This document shows positions 46,614 through 55,875 of a stretch of 64,000 bases of DNA, piece after piece (position 1 is the stretch's first letter; the number at the start of each line of letters is the position of its first letter). The DNA lies in contig NZ_JBDZDT010000005.1 of the NCBI RefSeq assembly GCF_040049275.1, positions 62,001 to 126,000 on the forward strand, read 5' to 3'. This DNA is from Aquabacter sp040049275. GTDB lineage: Bacteria; Pseudomonadota; Alphaproteobacteria; Rhizobiales; Xanthobacteraceae. A program made the translations under genes and the position numbers. Below the pieces are notes generated by a model. The model saw only the letters and a program-made list of their open reading frames with translations. It made no database searches and was not told where the DNA came from.

Positions 46614-47405
46614 TTATGCCGCAAGCAGCGCGCGCGTCGCCGCTGCGACATCGTCTTGCCGCATCAGGCTCTCACCGACCAGGATGGTGCGGATATCGAC
46701 CTTTGCGAGGCGGGAAACGTCGGCGGGGGTGAAGATGCCGCTTTCGCCGATGCAGATGCGGTCGGACGGTACCTTGGCGGCAAGCCGCTCGCTGGTGGCG
46801 AGCGTGGTCTCGAAGGTGCGCAGGTTCCGGTTGTTGATGCCGATGAGCGGGCAGGGCAGGGCCAGCGCGCGGTCCAGCTCGGCGTCGTCATGCACCTCCA
46901 CGATGGCGTCCATGCCCCATTCGGTGGCACAGGACAGGAGGTCGGCGGCCAGCGCGTCGTCCACGGCCGCCATGATGATGAGGATGCAGTCGGCCCCCCA
47001 GGCACGGGCTTCGGGCACCTGATAGGTGTCGTGCATGAAGTCCTTGCGCAGCGCCGGCAGACCTGTGGCGGCGCGGGCGGCGGTGAGGAATTCCGGCGCG
47101 CCCTGGAAGGAGGGGCCGTCGGTGAGCACGGACAGGCAGGCCGCGCCGCCGGCCTCATAGGCGCGGGCGAGGGCCGGCGGGTCGAAATCGGCGCGTATCA
47201 GCCCCTTGGAAGGGCTCGCCTTCTTCACCTCGGCGATAAGGGCGGTGCGGCCTTCGGCCAGAACGCTGCGCAGCGCGCCGGAGAACGGGCGCACGGGAGA
47301 GGCGGCGCGGGCGGCGGCTTCCACTTCTGAAAGGGGAAGGGCGGCCTTGGCGGCGGCGATCTCTTCGCGCTTATAGGCTTCGATGCGGGTGAGGATATCG
47401 CTCAT
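46614..47405 (-). CDS. trpC: Indole-3-glycerol phosphate synthase
   Basis: A 263-residue TIM-barrel enzyme of tryptophan synthesis (not fused to TrpF). Motifs are ALIAEVKKASPSKGLIRADF, LSVLTDGPSFQG, LPALRKDFMHDTYQVPEARA, GINNRNLRTFETTL, and ICIGESGIFTPAD, holding the catalytic Lys and Glu residues. Its ATG overlaps the trpD stop by ATGA. Confidence 0.97.
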   Translation of the reverse strand: MSDILTRIEAYKREEIAAAKAALPLSEVEAAARAASPVRPFSGALRSVLAEGRTALIAEVKKASPSKGLIRADFDPPALARAYEAGGAACLSVLTDGPSFQGAPEFLTAARAATGLPALRKDFMHDTYQVPEARAWGADCILIIMAAVDDALAADLLSCATEWGMDAIVEVHDDAELDRALALPCPLIGINNRNLRTFETTLATSERLAAKVPSDRICIGESGIFTPADVSRLAKVDIRTILVGESLMRQDDVAAATRALLAA

Positions 47406-48424
47406 GACGCGAGCTTTTCCGAAACGTGGACAAGGGTTTCCAGCCGCGCGCGCGCGGAGCCGGTATCGAGGCTCGTGGTGGCCATGGCGACGCCCTCGGT
47501 GAGGTCTGCCGCGCGGCCGGCGATGAGGAGGGCGGCGGCCGCATTGAAGATGGCCACGTCGCGATAGGCGCCGGGCTCACCGTCCAGCACTGCCCGCAAG
47601 GCGAGGGCATTGTGCGCGGCATCGCCGCCCTTCAATGCGCCGGGCGCGGCGCGCTGAAGGCCCACCAGTTCGGGGGCGATCTCGAAGGTGTGGATGTGTC
47701 CGTCTTCCAGCGAGGCCACATCGGTCGAGCCGGAAATGGTGATCTCGTCGAGGCCATCGGAGCCGTGCACCACCCAGGCGCGCTCGGAGCCCAGGGTCTT
47801 CAGCACCTCGGCGAGCGGGGTGAGCCACGCCTTGGAATAGACCCCCACCATCTGGCGCGTCACGCCGGCCGGGTTCGAGAGGGGGCCCAGGAGATTGAAG
47901 ATGGTGCGCGTGCCCATCTCCACGCGGGTCGGCCCCACATGCTTCATGGCGGGGTGGTGGGCCGGGGCGAACATGAAGCCGATGCCGGCCTCCGCGAGGC
48001 AGCGGGAAATGCCCTCGGGCGAAAGGTCGATGCGCACGCCAAGCGCCGCCAGCACGTCCGCCGCGCCGGATTTGGAGGAGAGCGCCCGGTTGCCGTGCTT
48101 CGCCACCGGCACGCCCGCGCCGGCAACGATGAAAGCGGCGCAAGTGGAGATGTTGTAGGAGCCGGAGGCATCGCCCCCCGTGCCCACCACATCCACCGAG
48201 CCTTCGGGCGCTTCCACGGGCAGCATCTTGGCGCGCATGACGGAGACCGCGCCGGCGATCTCCTCCACCGTCTCGCCGCGCACGCGAAGGCCCATGAGCA
48301 GCGCGCCCATCTGGGAGGGGGTCGCCTCGCCGGACATCATCTGGTCGAAAACGAAGGAGGCTTCGTCGCGGGTCAGCGCCTCGCCTAAGGCGACCTTGGA
48401 AAGGAGGGAGCGGAACTCAAGCAT
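47402..48424 (-). CDS. trpD: Anthranilate phosphoribosyltransferase
   Basis: A 340-residue enzyme attaching PRPP ribose phosphate to anthranilate. Motifs are VDVVGTGGDASGSYNISTCA (about 79-98), KHGNRALSSKSGAADVLAALG (about 109-129), HHPAMKHVGPTRVEMGTRTIFNLLGPLSNP (in part, about 156-185), and VVHGSDGLDEITISG. It is 3 bases after trpG and overlaps trpC. Confidence 0.97.
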   Translation of the reverse strand: MLEFRSLLSKVALGEALTRDEASFVFDQMMSGEATPSQMGALLMGLRVRGETVEEIAGAVSVMRAKMLPVEAPEGSVDVVGTGGDASGSYNISTCAAFIVAGAGVPVAKHGNRALSSKSGAADVLAALGVRIDLSPEGISRCLAEAGIGFMFAPAHHPAMKHVGPTRVEMGTRTIFNLLGPLSNPAGVTRQMVGVYSKAWLTPLAEVLKTLGSERAWVVHGSDGLDEITISGSTDVASLEDGHIHTFEIAPELVGLQRAAPGALKGGDAAHNALALRAVLDGEPGAYRDVAIFNAAAALLIAGRAADLTEGVAMATTSLDTGSARARLETLVHVSEKLAS

Positions 48425-48427
48425 CCG

Positions 48428-49027
48428 TCAGCCCCTCCGGCCCTGGTTGAAAGCGGTGGCGATCTCCAGGAAGTTGCGCAGCAGCGCGTGCCCGTTCTCG
48501 GAGGCGATGCTCTCGGGATGGAACTGCACGCCGTGCACGGGCAATGAGCGGTGGGCGAGGCCCATGATGAGGCCGTCGTCCGTGTGCGCCGTGACTTCCA
48601 GCACGTCCGGCAGGGTCGCGCGCTCCACGATCAGCGAATGGTAGCGCGTCGCCTGGAACGTGTGGTTGAGGCCGCGGAACACGGAGCGGCCCTCATGATG
48701 GATCTCGGACATCTTGCCGTGCATGGGAATGGGCGCGCGCACCACGTCGCCGCCGAACACCTGGCCGATGGCCTGGTGGCCGAGGCACACGCCGAACAGC
48801 GGCACGTCCGCGCTGGCGCGCTGGATCAAATCAAGGCAGATGCCCGCCTCGCTCGGGGTGCAGGGGCCGGGGGAGATGACAATGGCGTCCGGCTTCTCGC
48901 CGAGGATCGCCTCCACGTCGCGCGCATCGTTGCGATGCACGGTGACGGTGGCGCCCAGCTCGCCGAGATAGTGCCAGAGATTGTAGGTGAAGCTGTCGTA
49001 ATTATCGATCAGCGTGACAGCGGTCAT
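48428..49027 (-). CDS. trpG: Anthranilate synthase component II (glutamine amidotransferase)
   Basis: A 199-residue class I amidotransferase supplying ammonia to TrpE. The triad is present: Cys in PLFGVCLGHQAIGQ (about 82), His and Glu in VHGVQFHPESIAS (about 171-173). ISPGPCTPSEAG forms the oxyanion segment. ATG is at 49025-49027. trpE is not next to it; the neighbouring slot is taken by a LysR gene, so TrpE must be encoded outside the window. Confidence 0.96.
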   Translation of the reverse strand: MTAVTLIDNYDSFTYNLWHYLGELGATVTVHRNDARDVEAILGEKPDAIVISPGPCTPSEAGICLDLIQRASADVPLFGVCLGHQAIGQVFGGDVVRAPIPMHGKMSEIHHEGRSVFRGLNHTFQATRYHSLIVERATLPDVLEVTAHTDDGLIMGLAHRSLPVHGVQFHPESIASENGHALLRNFLEIATAFNQGRRG

Positions 49028-49237
49028 CTTGGCTCCAGAATGTCGGCCCCAGACCCGGCGGATCCGGGCGGCGCGCTCGCGCTCATTCCCCTTGCGAGCC
49101 GCGCCCCGACTTAATCCTTCCAGGACGGTGCGGCAAGCGTGGGGTGCAGAAGAGGCCCAGGCGCCGGTTCCGCGCGACATTGCTCCTGAGCCAAGCCCGC
49201 ATGTAGTTTGCTTGGCACGGGCGAAGGGAGAGCGCAT

Positions 49238-50161
49238 GTGTCCGACAGCTTGCGGGGTATTCGCCTGTTCGTAGCGGCGTATGAAGAACGCTCGTTCACC
49301 GCCGCGGCAAGGCGCGAGAATGCGACCCAGTCCGGCGTTTCGCAGCATATCCGCAGGCTGGAGGAAACGTCTGGGGTCCAGCTTTTCTCGCGCGGGACGT
49401 CCAGCGTCAGCCCGACGCCGGCGGGAGACGGCTACTACAAGAAATGCCTGGAGATCCTGCGCGTCCACGAGGAAGCGAGCGCGATCCTGGAGCGCTATGG
49501 CCGCGGCTTCGTCGGCGAGATCAAAATCGGCCTGATGCCGACGCTCAGCAGGCGCGCGCTCGCGCCGGCCCTATCCCGCTTCCTGGAATCGAATCCGAAC
49601 ATCGTGGTCCGGGTGAACGAGGCCGAGAGCGCCATCCTGACCGAGGCCGTCCAGGCCGGGGATCTCGACTTCGCGGTGGTGCCGGCATTCGATAGCCCCA
49701 TGGGCCTGAGGGTGAGGCGCCTGCTGCGAACACCCGAGGTCCTGGTATCCTCGAAGGCATCGACGCTCGAGCCCATGGCGCCGGTGCGCCTGCGCGACCT
49801 GGGACCCATGAAGATCGTGGTGCCCCAGAACCAGAACACCCGCCGGACCACGCTGGAAACCTATTTCGTCTCCTCCGGCGCCCAGATCGAGAGGTTTGTC
49901 GAGCTCGATGCCATCCTCGGCACTCTGGACATGGTGCTTTACGGCAACTGGCTGACCATCCTTCCCGGCGTCATGTTCACCCCGCTGAACAATCAGGATC
50001 GCTTCACCGTCAATCCGCTGTGCGATCCGCCCTTGTTCACCGAACTGGTGGTCATCGAGCCCGCCCGGCGATCCATGCAGGTGGCCGCGGAAGCATTCTC
50101 CGAACTGCTGAAAGCGGAAACGGAGCGGATCAACTCCATCTGGGACGGCATCTTGCGGTAG
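49238..50161 (+). CDS. LysR family transcriptional regulator
   Basis: A 307-residue regulator with an N-terminal winged HTH (LRGIRLFVAAYEERSFTAAA, then TQSGVSQHIRRLEETSGVQLFSR) and an effector-binding domain from about 90. GTG 49238 is chosen as start: GAAGGGAG lies 7 bases upstream. It converges on a run of two cupin genes and a Bug-type receptor gene, its probable targets. It is a different subtype from the LysR at 61834. Confidence 0.9.
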   Translation: MSDSLRGIRLFVAAYEERSFTAAARRENATQSGVSQHIRRLEETSGVQLFSRGTSSVSPTPAGDGYYKKCLEILRVHEEASAILERYGRGFVGEIKIGLMPTLSRRALAPALSRFLESNPNIVVRVNEAESAILTEAVQAGDLDFAVVPAFDSPMGLRVRRLLRTPEVLVSSKASTLEPMAPVRLRDLGPMKIVVPQNQNTRRTTLETYFVSSGAQIERFVELDAILGTLDMVLYGNWLTILPGVMFTPLNNQDRFTVNPLCDPPLFTELVVIEPARRSMQVAAEAFSELLKAETERINSIWDGILR

Positions 50162-50181
50162 CCGCGGCCCCGCTTCGACAA

Positions 50182-50571
50182 TCAGCCGACAGCGCCAAGG
50201 CGGTCTTTCAGGGCTTCGATGTTCCGGGCGGGATTGTAGTCCTGGCTCAGCTTGCCGTCGCCCACCGGGCTCTTGCAGGCGAAGAAGACGGCCGGCCCTT
50301 CGACCACCTTCAGGCCATGCTCGGTGCCCCTCGGAATGTGCACTAGGTCCCCACTGCCGATCAGCTTGGTCTCGTCGCCCAGGACGAAATTCACCTTCCC
50401 CTTCAGCATGAGGATGAATTGCTCCTCGTTGGGGTGGAAGTGAGGGTCGGGGCCCTCGCCGATCTCGTAAGCGACGATGCCGATCTTGATCAGCTCTCCC
50501 GCCACCATCCTCTTGCTGGGGCCGAACGTGTCTTCGGTCCTCTCCATGTCGTCGATGCTGTAGAACGGCAT
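50182..50571 (-). CDS. Cupin-domain protein 1
   Basis: A 129-residue single-cupin protein. The metal-binding motif is PHFHPNEEQFILMLKGKVNF (His, His, Glu), with the second cupin motif IPRGTEHGLKV holding the third His. ATG 50571 has AGAGG 8-9 bases upstream; an ATG two codons earlier (50577) is too close to it. Function is unknown; cupins of this size range from sensors to dioxygenases and isomerases. It is the last gene of the Bug-cupin-cupin run. Confidence 0.82.
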   Translation of the reverse strand: MPFYSIDDMERTEDTFGPSKRMVAGELIKIGIVAYEIGEGPDPHFHPNEEQFILMLKGKVNFVLGDETKLIGSGDLVHIPRGTEHGLKVVEGPAVFFACKSPVGDGKLSQDYNPARNIEALKDRLGAVG

Positions 50572-50717
50572 GAGCATGCCCTCTTTTCTTGGATGGTGGA
50601 TGTCGAGGCGGGTGCCGGGCCCCTAAGCGGGCCGCAATGCCCCGCCCCATGCCGGGTCATTCATGGGGATCCGCCGGAAGAACCTTGAAAGGCGCGAACG
50701 GCCGCCCCTGTTCTTCC

Positions 50718-51137
50718 CTAGGAGATGTATTTCATCCCGTGCAGGCCATGGGAGCTGTCCTTGCAGGTGAAGAACATTACGTCCTGGCCCGCGCAGGCGC
50801 CGCCCTGGTGGATGGTGTTGGCGGGGACATAGACGACGTTTCCGGGGCCGACCCGGTGGGTCTGGCCTTCCAGGCGGATTTCGAACTCTCCCTCCAGCAC
50901 GAAGATCCACTGCTCGTTTGGATGGGAGTGGGGCTCGCCCATCTTGCCTGCAGGCGCGCGCATCAAAGCCACGATCATGCGGTCCCCTTCGACGCATCCG
51001 CCATAGACGGGAGAGTATTCCGGGCCACCCATGATCTCGTTCACCCGGCGCATGTCGAAGACATATTCGCCCCTCTGCGCACGATGCGCACCCGGTGTCC
51101 GCGCCGAACCTTGCTCATTCACAGCAACATTTTCCAT
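50718..51137 (-). CDS. Cupin-domain protein 2
   Basis: A 139-residue single-cupin protein. The motif is EPHSHPNEQWIFVLEGEFEI (His, His, Gln in the usual Glu place) and VPANTIHQGG. A purine-rich GGGAGAGAGAG precedes the ATG. Together with the second cupin (40% or more of the motif positions shared by eye) it probably arose by duplication, but the two have diverged outside the core. Transcribed after the Bug gene. Confidence 0.82.
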   Translation of the reverse strand: MENVAVNEQGSARTPGAHRAQRGEYVFDMRRVNEIMGGPEYSPVYGGCVEGDRMIVALMRAPAGKMGEPHSHPNEQWIFVLEGEFEIRLEGQTHRVGPGNVVYVPANTIHQGGACAGQDVMFFTCKDSSHGLHGMKYIS

Positions 51138-51192
51138 AACTCTCTCTCCCTTTATCTCAAGAACAATTTTTGTGGTCTCGCTATGCTGAGGA

Positions 51193-52176
51193 CTAATCGA
51201 GATCGACTTTGATCTCGCTGGTGATGGCCCGCCATTTGGCGAACTCGCCGTTCTGCCACTCCGCCGCCTGCTGCGGGGATTTGGAGGGAGAAAGCACCAC
51301 GCCCGCCGGCTCCAGCGACCGCGCGGTCTGTTCCGATCGCATGACGTCGGTCGCCGCCTTGAACAGGGTGTTGACGATGGGGGCGGGGGTTCCGGCCCGG
51401 ACGTAGAGGGCCTGCCACTGCAAGGTTCCGATGTTCGGATATCCCACTTCCGCCATGGTCGGGACGTTCGGCAGGTTCTTCAGCCGCTCGGGGGCCACCA
51501 CGGCAAGTGCCCGGAGGCGACCAGCCTTCATCATGCTTTCGGCGGTGGCGACATTGACGAAGCCGTACTGGGTTTCGCCCGAGATCAGGCTCGTCACCAT
51601 CTCCGAGGCGCCGCCCTTCAAGGGGATGTGCAGCACCTCGATGCCGGCCGCGCGGTTGAGCATCTCCGTGTCGTAGTGCGGGTAGCTGCCAATGCCGGGG
51701 CTCGCATAATTCAGCTTCCCAGGGTTCTTCTTGGCGTATTCGACAAGCTCGGCAAACGTCTTCGGCTCGAAATTGACCGTGGTGCTCACCAAGACCCCGG
51801 GTATCTCCGCCAGCTTCGCGACGAGCTGGAGAGACTCATCGTATTTGAAGGGCATCTTCTTTGAGAACAGAAGAGGCGTGATCGCATTCGTCGAGACGTT
51901 TCCGACATACATATTGTACCCATCGGGATTCTGCCGGACGATTTCCTGCATGGCCGTCAAGCCGAACGCGCCGGGCTTGTTCGCCACGATGAAGCTCTGG
52001 TTGAACATCTTGCTGAATTGATCGGCGAGCGTGCGGGCGACGATGTCGGTGGCGCCGCCGGGGGCGTATGGAACGACAATGGTGACGAGGCGGTTTGGAT
52101 AGGTTTCGGCGCGGGCGCCGCACGTTATCGCTAGAGATAGCGCGGCGATGGCCAATAGACGGGATCCAAGCGTCAT
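51193..52176 (-). CDS. Bug (TctC) family tripartite transporter substrate-binding protein
   Basis: A 327-residue periplasmic binding protein of the Bug/TctC family with a signal peptide (1-23, ending ARA-ETYP). Family motifs are RLVTIVVPYAPGGATDIVART (in part, about 29-48), NKPGAFGLTAMQEIVRQNPD, and the C-terminal ALYVRAGTPAPIVNTLFKAA. Such receptors bind small carboxylates. No TctA/TctB membrane genes are present, as is common for Bug proteins. ATG is at 52174-52176 with AAGGGGGAAG upstream. Confidence 0.9.
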   Translation of the reverse strand: MTLGSRLLAIAALSLAITCGARAETYPNRLVTIVVPYAPGGATDIVARTLADQFSKMFNQSFIVANKPGAFGLTAMQEIVRQNPDGYNMYVGNVSTNAITPLLFSKKMPFKYDESLQLVAKLAEIPGVLVSTTVNFEPKTFAELVEYAKKNPGKLNYASPGIGSYPHYDTEMLNRAAGIEVLHIPLKGGASEMVTSLISGETQYGFVNVATAESMMKAGRLRALAVVAPERLKNLPNVPTMAEVGYPNIGTLQWQALYVRAGTPAPIVNTLFKAATDVMRSEQTARSLEPAGVVLSPSKSPQQAAEWQNGEFAKWRAITSEIKVDLD

Positions 52177-52517
52177 GTGCTTCCCCCTTCTTGTTTGATT
52201 TATGTTTATTTGAAGCGGTTTGGCGCCCGCTTTGAAGGCTCGTTTCTTGAGCTTTCCGAAGGTGGATTCGAACGAGATAAGACCCGGAGTCCAAGTTCTA
52301 TTTGTAAGTAATGGTAGGGTCCGGCAGGGCGGAGGACCAATTATATTTTGTGAGCCAGCCAATCACGCGGTGTCATGCTGCGCCTGCGCAGACACAGCTT
52401 TCCCACGGGCGACCACGCCCATGGGAAAAGGGTCGTATTCTGGCTGTGCGGCCGGCAGAAAATTACAGCCGAGCTCCCGCCAGGCGGGAGGCAACCGGCG
52501 GCAATTGCACCTGAATC
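52177..52517. other. 341-base intergenic region between the Bug gene and parE
   Basis: No gene is supported. It has a lower-GC segment (52190-52370) holding the likely promoter of the Bug gene, an imperfect hairpin TCCCACGGGCG / CGCCCATGGGA (52401-52426, one mismatch) and a perfect hairpin CTCCCGCC / GGCGGGAG (52474-52490) 28 bases beyond the parE stop. Confidence 0.6.
52474..52490 (-). terminator. Hairpin downstream of parE
   Basis: CTCCCGCC-A-GGCGGGAG, 8 bp with a one-base centre (so the real loop uses part of the stem). There is no clear T-run on the minus strand. It is a weak terminator candidate for parE. Confidence 0.4.
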
Positions 52518-54548
52518 TCAGATATCCAGCAGTTCGTCGTCCGCGAAGGCCGCGCGCTCGGAGATGAACGCGAAGCGCGCCTCCGGTTTGTTGCCCATCA
52601 GCCGCTCCACCAGATCGGCTGTCGCCGCTTCCGCCGCCGCCTCGATGGTCACGCGCAGCATGGTGCGCGTGCGCGGGTTCATGGTGGTTTCCTTCAGCTG
52701 CGCCGGCATCATCTCGCCGAGGCCTTTGAAGCGGCCGATCTCCACCTTGCCGCGCCCGGTGAACTCCTTCTTCAGGAGCTGGTCCTTGTGGGCATCGTCC
52801 CGCGCATAGAGGGTCTTGGGCCCTTGCGAGATGCGGTAGAGCGGCGGCACAGCGAGGAAGAGGTGGCCCTCGTCGATGAGCTTCGGCGTCTGGCGATAGA
52901 AGAAGGTGACGAGGAGGGAGGCGATGTGCGCCCCGTCCACGTCCGCATCGGTCATGATGACCACCTTCTCGTAGCGCAGGTCCGCCTCGCGATAATGAGA
53001 GAGGGTGCCGCAGCCCAGCGCCTGCATTAGGTCTGAGAGCTGCTGGTTCTGGGCGAGCTTGTCTCGGCCCGCGCTGGCGACGTTCAGGATCTTGCCGCGC
53101 AAGGGCAGCACCGCCTGGGTCTTGCGGTCGCGCGCCTGCTTGGCGGAGCCGCCGGCCGAATCGCCCTCGACGATGAAGAGTTCGGAGCCCGCCGCCTCGG
53201 TGTTGGAGCAGTCCGCCAGCTTGCCCGGCAGGCGCAGCTTGCGCACCGCGGTCTTGCGGGAGATTTCCTTCTCCTGCTTGCGGCGCAGTCGCTCCTCGGC
53301 GCGGTCGATCACATGGTCCAGCAGCCGCGTGGCCTGGACGGGATTGGCGGCGAGCCAATGGTCCAGCGGGTCGCGCAGGGCCTGCTCGACGATGCGGGAG
53401 GCTTCGGCAGTCGCAAGGCGGTCCTTGGTCTGGCCCTGGAATTCCGGCTCGCGCACAAACACGGAGAGCATGGCGGCGCAGCCGGTGGCGACGTCGTCGC
53501 CAATCAGCACGGCGGCGCGCTTCCCCTGGCCGGTGCGCTCCGCATAATCCTTCAGGCCCTTCAGGAGCACGAGGCGCAGGCCGTTCTCGTGGGTGCCGCC
53601 GTCCGGGGTCGGGATGGTGTTGCAATAGGAGGAGATGCCGCCGTCGCCATCTGCCACCCACGCCACCGCCCATTCCACCGAGCCGTGGCCGCCGGTCTTC
53701 TGGATGCGGCCGGAGAAGATCTCCCCATGCACCAGGGTCTGGCCGTCGAGGTCGGCGGCGAGATAGTCACGCAGGCCGCCGGGAAAGCGGAAGGTCATCT
53801 TCTCGGGCACGCCCGTGGTGCCGGCGAGCAGCTCGGGATCGCACGACCAGCGGATTTCCACGCCGCCGAAGAGATAGGCCTTGGACCGCGCCATGCGGAA
53901 CACCCGCGCCGGCTCGAACTTGGCGCCCGGGCCGAAGATTTCCGGATCGGGATGGAAGCGGATGCGCGTGCCGCGCCGATTGGGCGCGCGGCCCACTTCC
54001 TTGAGCGGAGCCACGGGATGGCCCTTGGAGAAGGTCTGGCGATAGAGCGTCTGGTTGCGCGCCACCTCGACTTCGAGATGGTCCGAGAGCGCGTTCACCA
54101 CCGAGACGCCCACGCCATGCAGGCCGCCGGAGGTCTCATAGACCTTGCTGTCGAACTTCCCGCCCGCATGGAGCGTGGTCATGATGACTTCGACGGTGGA
54201 CTTCTTCGGGAACTTGGGGTGCGGCTCCACGGGAATGCCGCGCCCGTTGTCGGTCACGGTAAGAAAGCCGTCCGAGGAGAACTGCACCTCGATGAAGGTG
54301 GCGTGGCCGGCCACCGCCTCGTCCATGGAATTGTCGATCACCTCGGCGAAGAGATGGTGCAGCGCCTTGGCATCCGTGCCGCCGATATACATGCCCGGCC
54401 GCCGCCGCACCGGCTCCAGCCCCTCCAGCACCTCGATGTGCGCGGCCGTGTAATCGCTCGCCATGGCCGGGACGGCTGGCTGTGCGCGGCTGCGGCTTGA
54501 AGTGGCCTTGGGGGTGGGGCGGGCGAACAGATCGTCGGAATCGGACAT
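52518..54548 (-). CDS. parE: DNA topoisomerase IV subunit B
   Basis: A 676-residue GHKL ATPase subunit of the decatenase topoisomerase IV. Features in order: RRPGMYIGGTD; EVIDNSMDEAVAGHATFIEV (in part) with the catalytic Glu; VTDNGRGIPVEPHPKFPKKS, of ParE rather than GyrB type; GGLHGVGVSVVNALS; the transducer GGTHENGLR; and the TOPRIM domain with FIVEGDSAGGSAKQARDRKT and IMTDADVDGAHI. ATG is at 54546-54548. parC is not in the window. Confidence 0.96.
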   Translation of the reverse strand: MSDSDDLFARPTPKATSSRSRAQPAVPAMASDYTAAHIEVLEGLEPVRRRPGMYIGGTDAKALHHLFAEVIDNSMDEAVAGHATFIEVQFSSDGFLTVTDNGRGIPVEPHPKFPKKSTVEVIMTTLHAGGKFDSKVYETSGGLHGVGVSVVNALSDHLEVEVARNQTLYRQTFSKGHPVAPLKEVGRAPNRRGTRIRFHPDPEIFGPGAKFEPARVFRMARSKAYLFGGVEIRWSCDPELLAGTTGVPEKMTFRFPGGLRDYLAADLDGQTLVHGEIFSGRIQKTGGHGSVEWAVAWVADGDGGISSYCNTIPTPDGGTHENGLRLVLLKGLKDYAERTGQGKRAAVLIGDDVATGCAAMLSVFVREPEFQGQTKDRLATAEASRIVEQALRDPLDHWLAANPVQATRLLDHVIDRAEERLRRKQEKEISRKTAVRKLRLPGKLADCSNTEAAGSELFIVEGDSAGGSAKQARDRKTQAVLPLRGKILNVASAGRDKLAQNQQLSDLMQALGCGTLSHYREADLRYEKVVIMTDADVDGAHIASLLVTFFYRQTPKLIDEGHLFLAVPPLYRISQGPKTLYARDDAHKDQLLKKEFTGRGKVEIGRFKGLGEMMPAQLKETTMNPRTRTMLRVTIEAAAEAATADLVERLMGNKPEARFAFISERAAFADDELLDI

Positions 54549-54743
54549 TTTGTCTCTATCAGCGGGCGGGGGCGCGAATCGCCCTCCCATATCATGGCAG
54601 TTTGGCAGGTCGAGCGGAACGGACCGTAAACATGGGCTGGACTGTCTTTCGCCCGTCAGGCGATGGGTGTACAGACCCTCGCCCCCGAATGCCCTGCGGC
54701 ATTGGGGACGAAACTAAGCCCCGATGTGGGCGGGAGTAGAACG

Positions 54744-55799
54744 ATGTCGGACGCAGCGAAGGCTAGGATCGCGGTATTGGGCGCCTCGGGCTATACGGGC
54801 TCCGAGCTGGTGCGCCTGCTGCTCCGCCATCCCCGCGCCGAGATCGTGGCCCTGACCGCCGACCGCAAGGCCGGCCAGTCCATGGCGGACGTGTTCCCGC
54901 AATTCGCGCCTTTCGCGCTGCCGAAGCTCGTGACCATCGATGAGGTGGATTATTCGGCGGTGGACCTCGTGTTCTGCGCGCTGCCGCACGCGACCACGCA
55001 GGAAGTCATCAAGGCTGTGTTCCAGAACGCGCCGCACGTGAAGGTGGTGGACCTCTCCGCCGACTTCCGCCTGAAGGACCCGGGCATGTACGAGAAGTGG
55101 TACGGCCACCCCCACGGCGCCCTCGACCTCCAGCAGGAGGCGGTGTTCGGCCTCGTGGAGATCTATCGCGACGAAATCAAGAAGGCGCGGCTCGTCGCCA
55201 ATCCCGGCTGCCACACCACGACGGCCATCCTGCCGGCGGTGCCGCTCCTGGAGGCCGGCGCCATCGACCCGGACACCATCGTCATCGACAGCAAGACCGG
55301 CATGTCCGGGGCGGGGCGCTCGGCCAAGGAGGCCATGCTGTTCTCCGAGGTGTCGGAAGGCATCAACGCCTATGCGGTGGGCTCCCACCGCCACATGGGC
55401 GAGCTGGACCAGGAATATTCCAAGGCCGCCGGCCGCCCGGTGGCCCCCATGTTCGTGCCGCATCTGGTGCCCATGAACCGGGGCATCTACGCGACGCTCT
55501 ATGTGCGCACCACGGGCGCGAAGGCCGAGGACCTGCACAAGCTGCTCACTGATTATTATCGCGGCGAGCCCTTCGTTTACGTGTTCCCCTTCGGCCAAGT
55601 GCCCCATTCGCGCCATGTGCGCGGATCGAACATGGTGATGATGGGCGTCGTGGCGGACCGGATGACCGGCCGCGCCATCGTCGTCTCCACCACCGACAAT
55701 CTGGTGAAGGGCGCCTCGGGCCAGGCGGTGCAGAACATGAACCTGGTCATGGGCTATCCCGAGACCATGGGCCTGGAGCAGATCGCCCTCATGCCGTGA
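54744..55799 (+). CDS. argC: N-acetyl-gamma-glutamyl-phosphate reductase
   Basis: A 351-residue NADPH-dependent reductase of arginine synthesis. The N-terminal VLGASGYTGSELVRLLLRHP is the nucleotide-binding motif, the catalytic Cys is in LVANPGCHTTTAILP (about 157), and the later GMSGAGRSAKEAMLFSEV and YAVGSHRHMGELDQE are family blocks. Length matches the long (type 1) form. GGGAGTAGAACG precedes ATG 54744. It is divergent from parE and ends at a clear intrinsic terminator. Confidence 0.97.
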   Translation: MSDAAKARIAVLGASGYTGSELVRLLLRHPRAEIVALTADRKAGQSMADVFPQFAPFALPKLVTIDEVDYSAVDLVFCALPHATTQEVIKAVFQNAPHVKVVDLSADFRLKDPGMYEKWYGHPHGALDLQQEAVFGLVEIYRDEIKKARLVANPGCHTTTAILPAVPLLEAGAIDPDTIVIDSKTGMSGAGRSAKEAMLFSEVSEGINAYAVGSHRHMGELDQEYSKAAGRPVAPMFVPHLVPMNRGIYATLYVRTTGAKAEDLHKLLTDYYRGEPFVYVFPFGQVPHSRHVRGSNMVMMGVVADRMTGRAIVVSTTDNLVKGASGQAVQNMNLVMGYPETMGLEQIALMP

Positions 55800-55823
55800 G
55801 GCGGGGCGCCACCTCTTAATACC

Positions 55824-55853
55824 GGGCACGGCGTGAACGCCGTGCCCTTTTTT
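55824..55853 (+). terminator. Intrinsic terminator of argC
   Basis: GGGCACGGCG-TGAA-CGCCGTGCCC, a perfect 10-bp stem followed by TTTTTT, 25 bases past the argC stop. The tetraloop is stable, and the structure is a textbook rho-independent terminator. Confidence 0.95.
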
Positions 55854-55875
55854 GTCGGCGCCGGATGCAGGGGCT

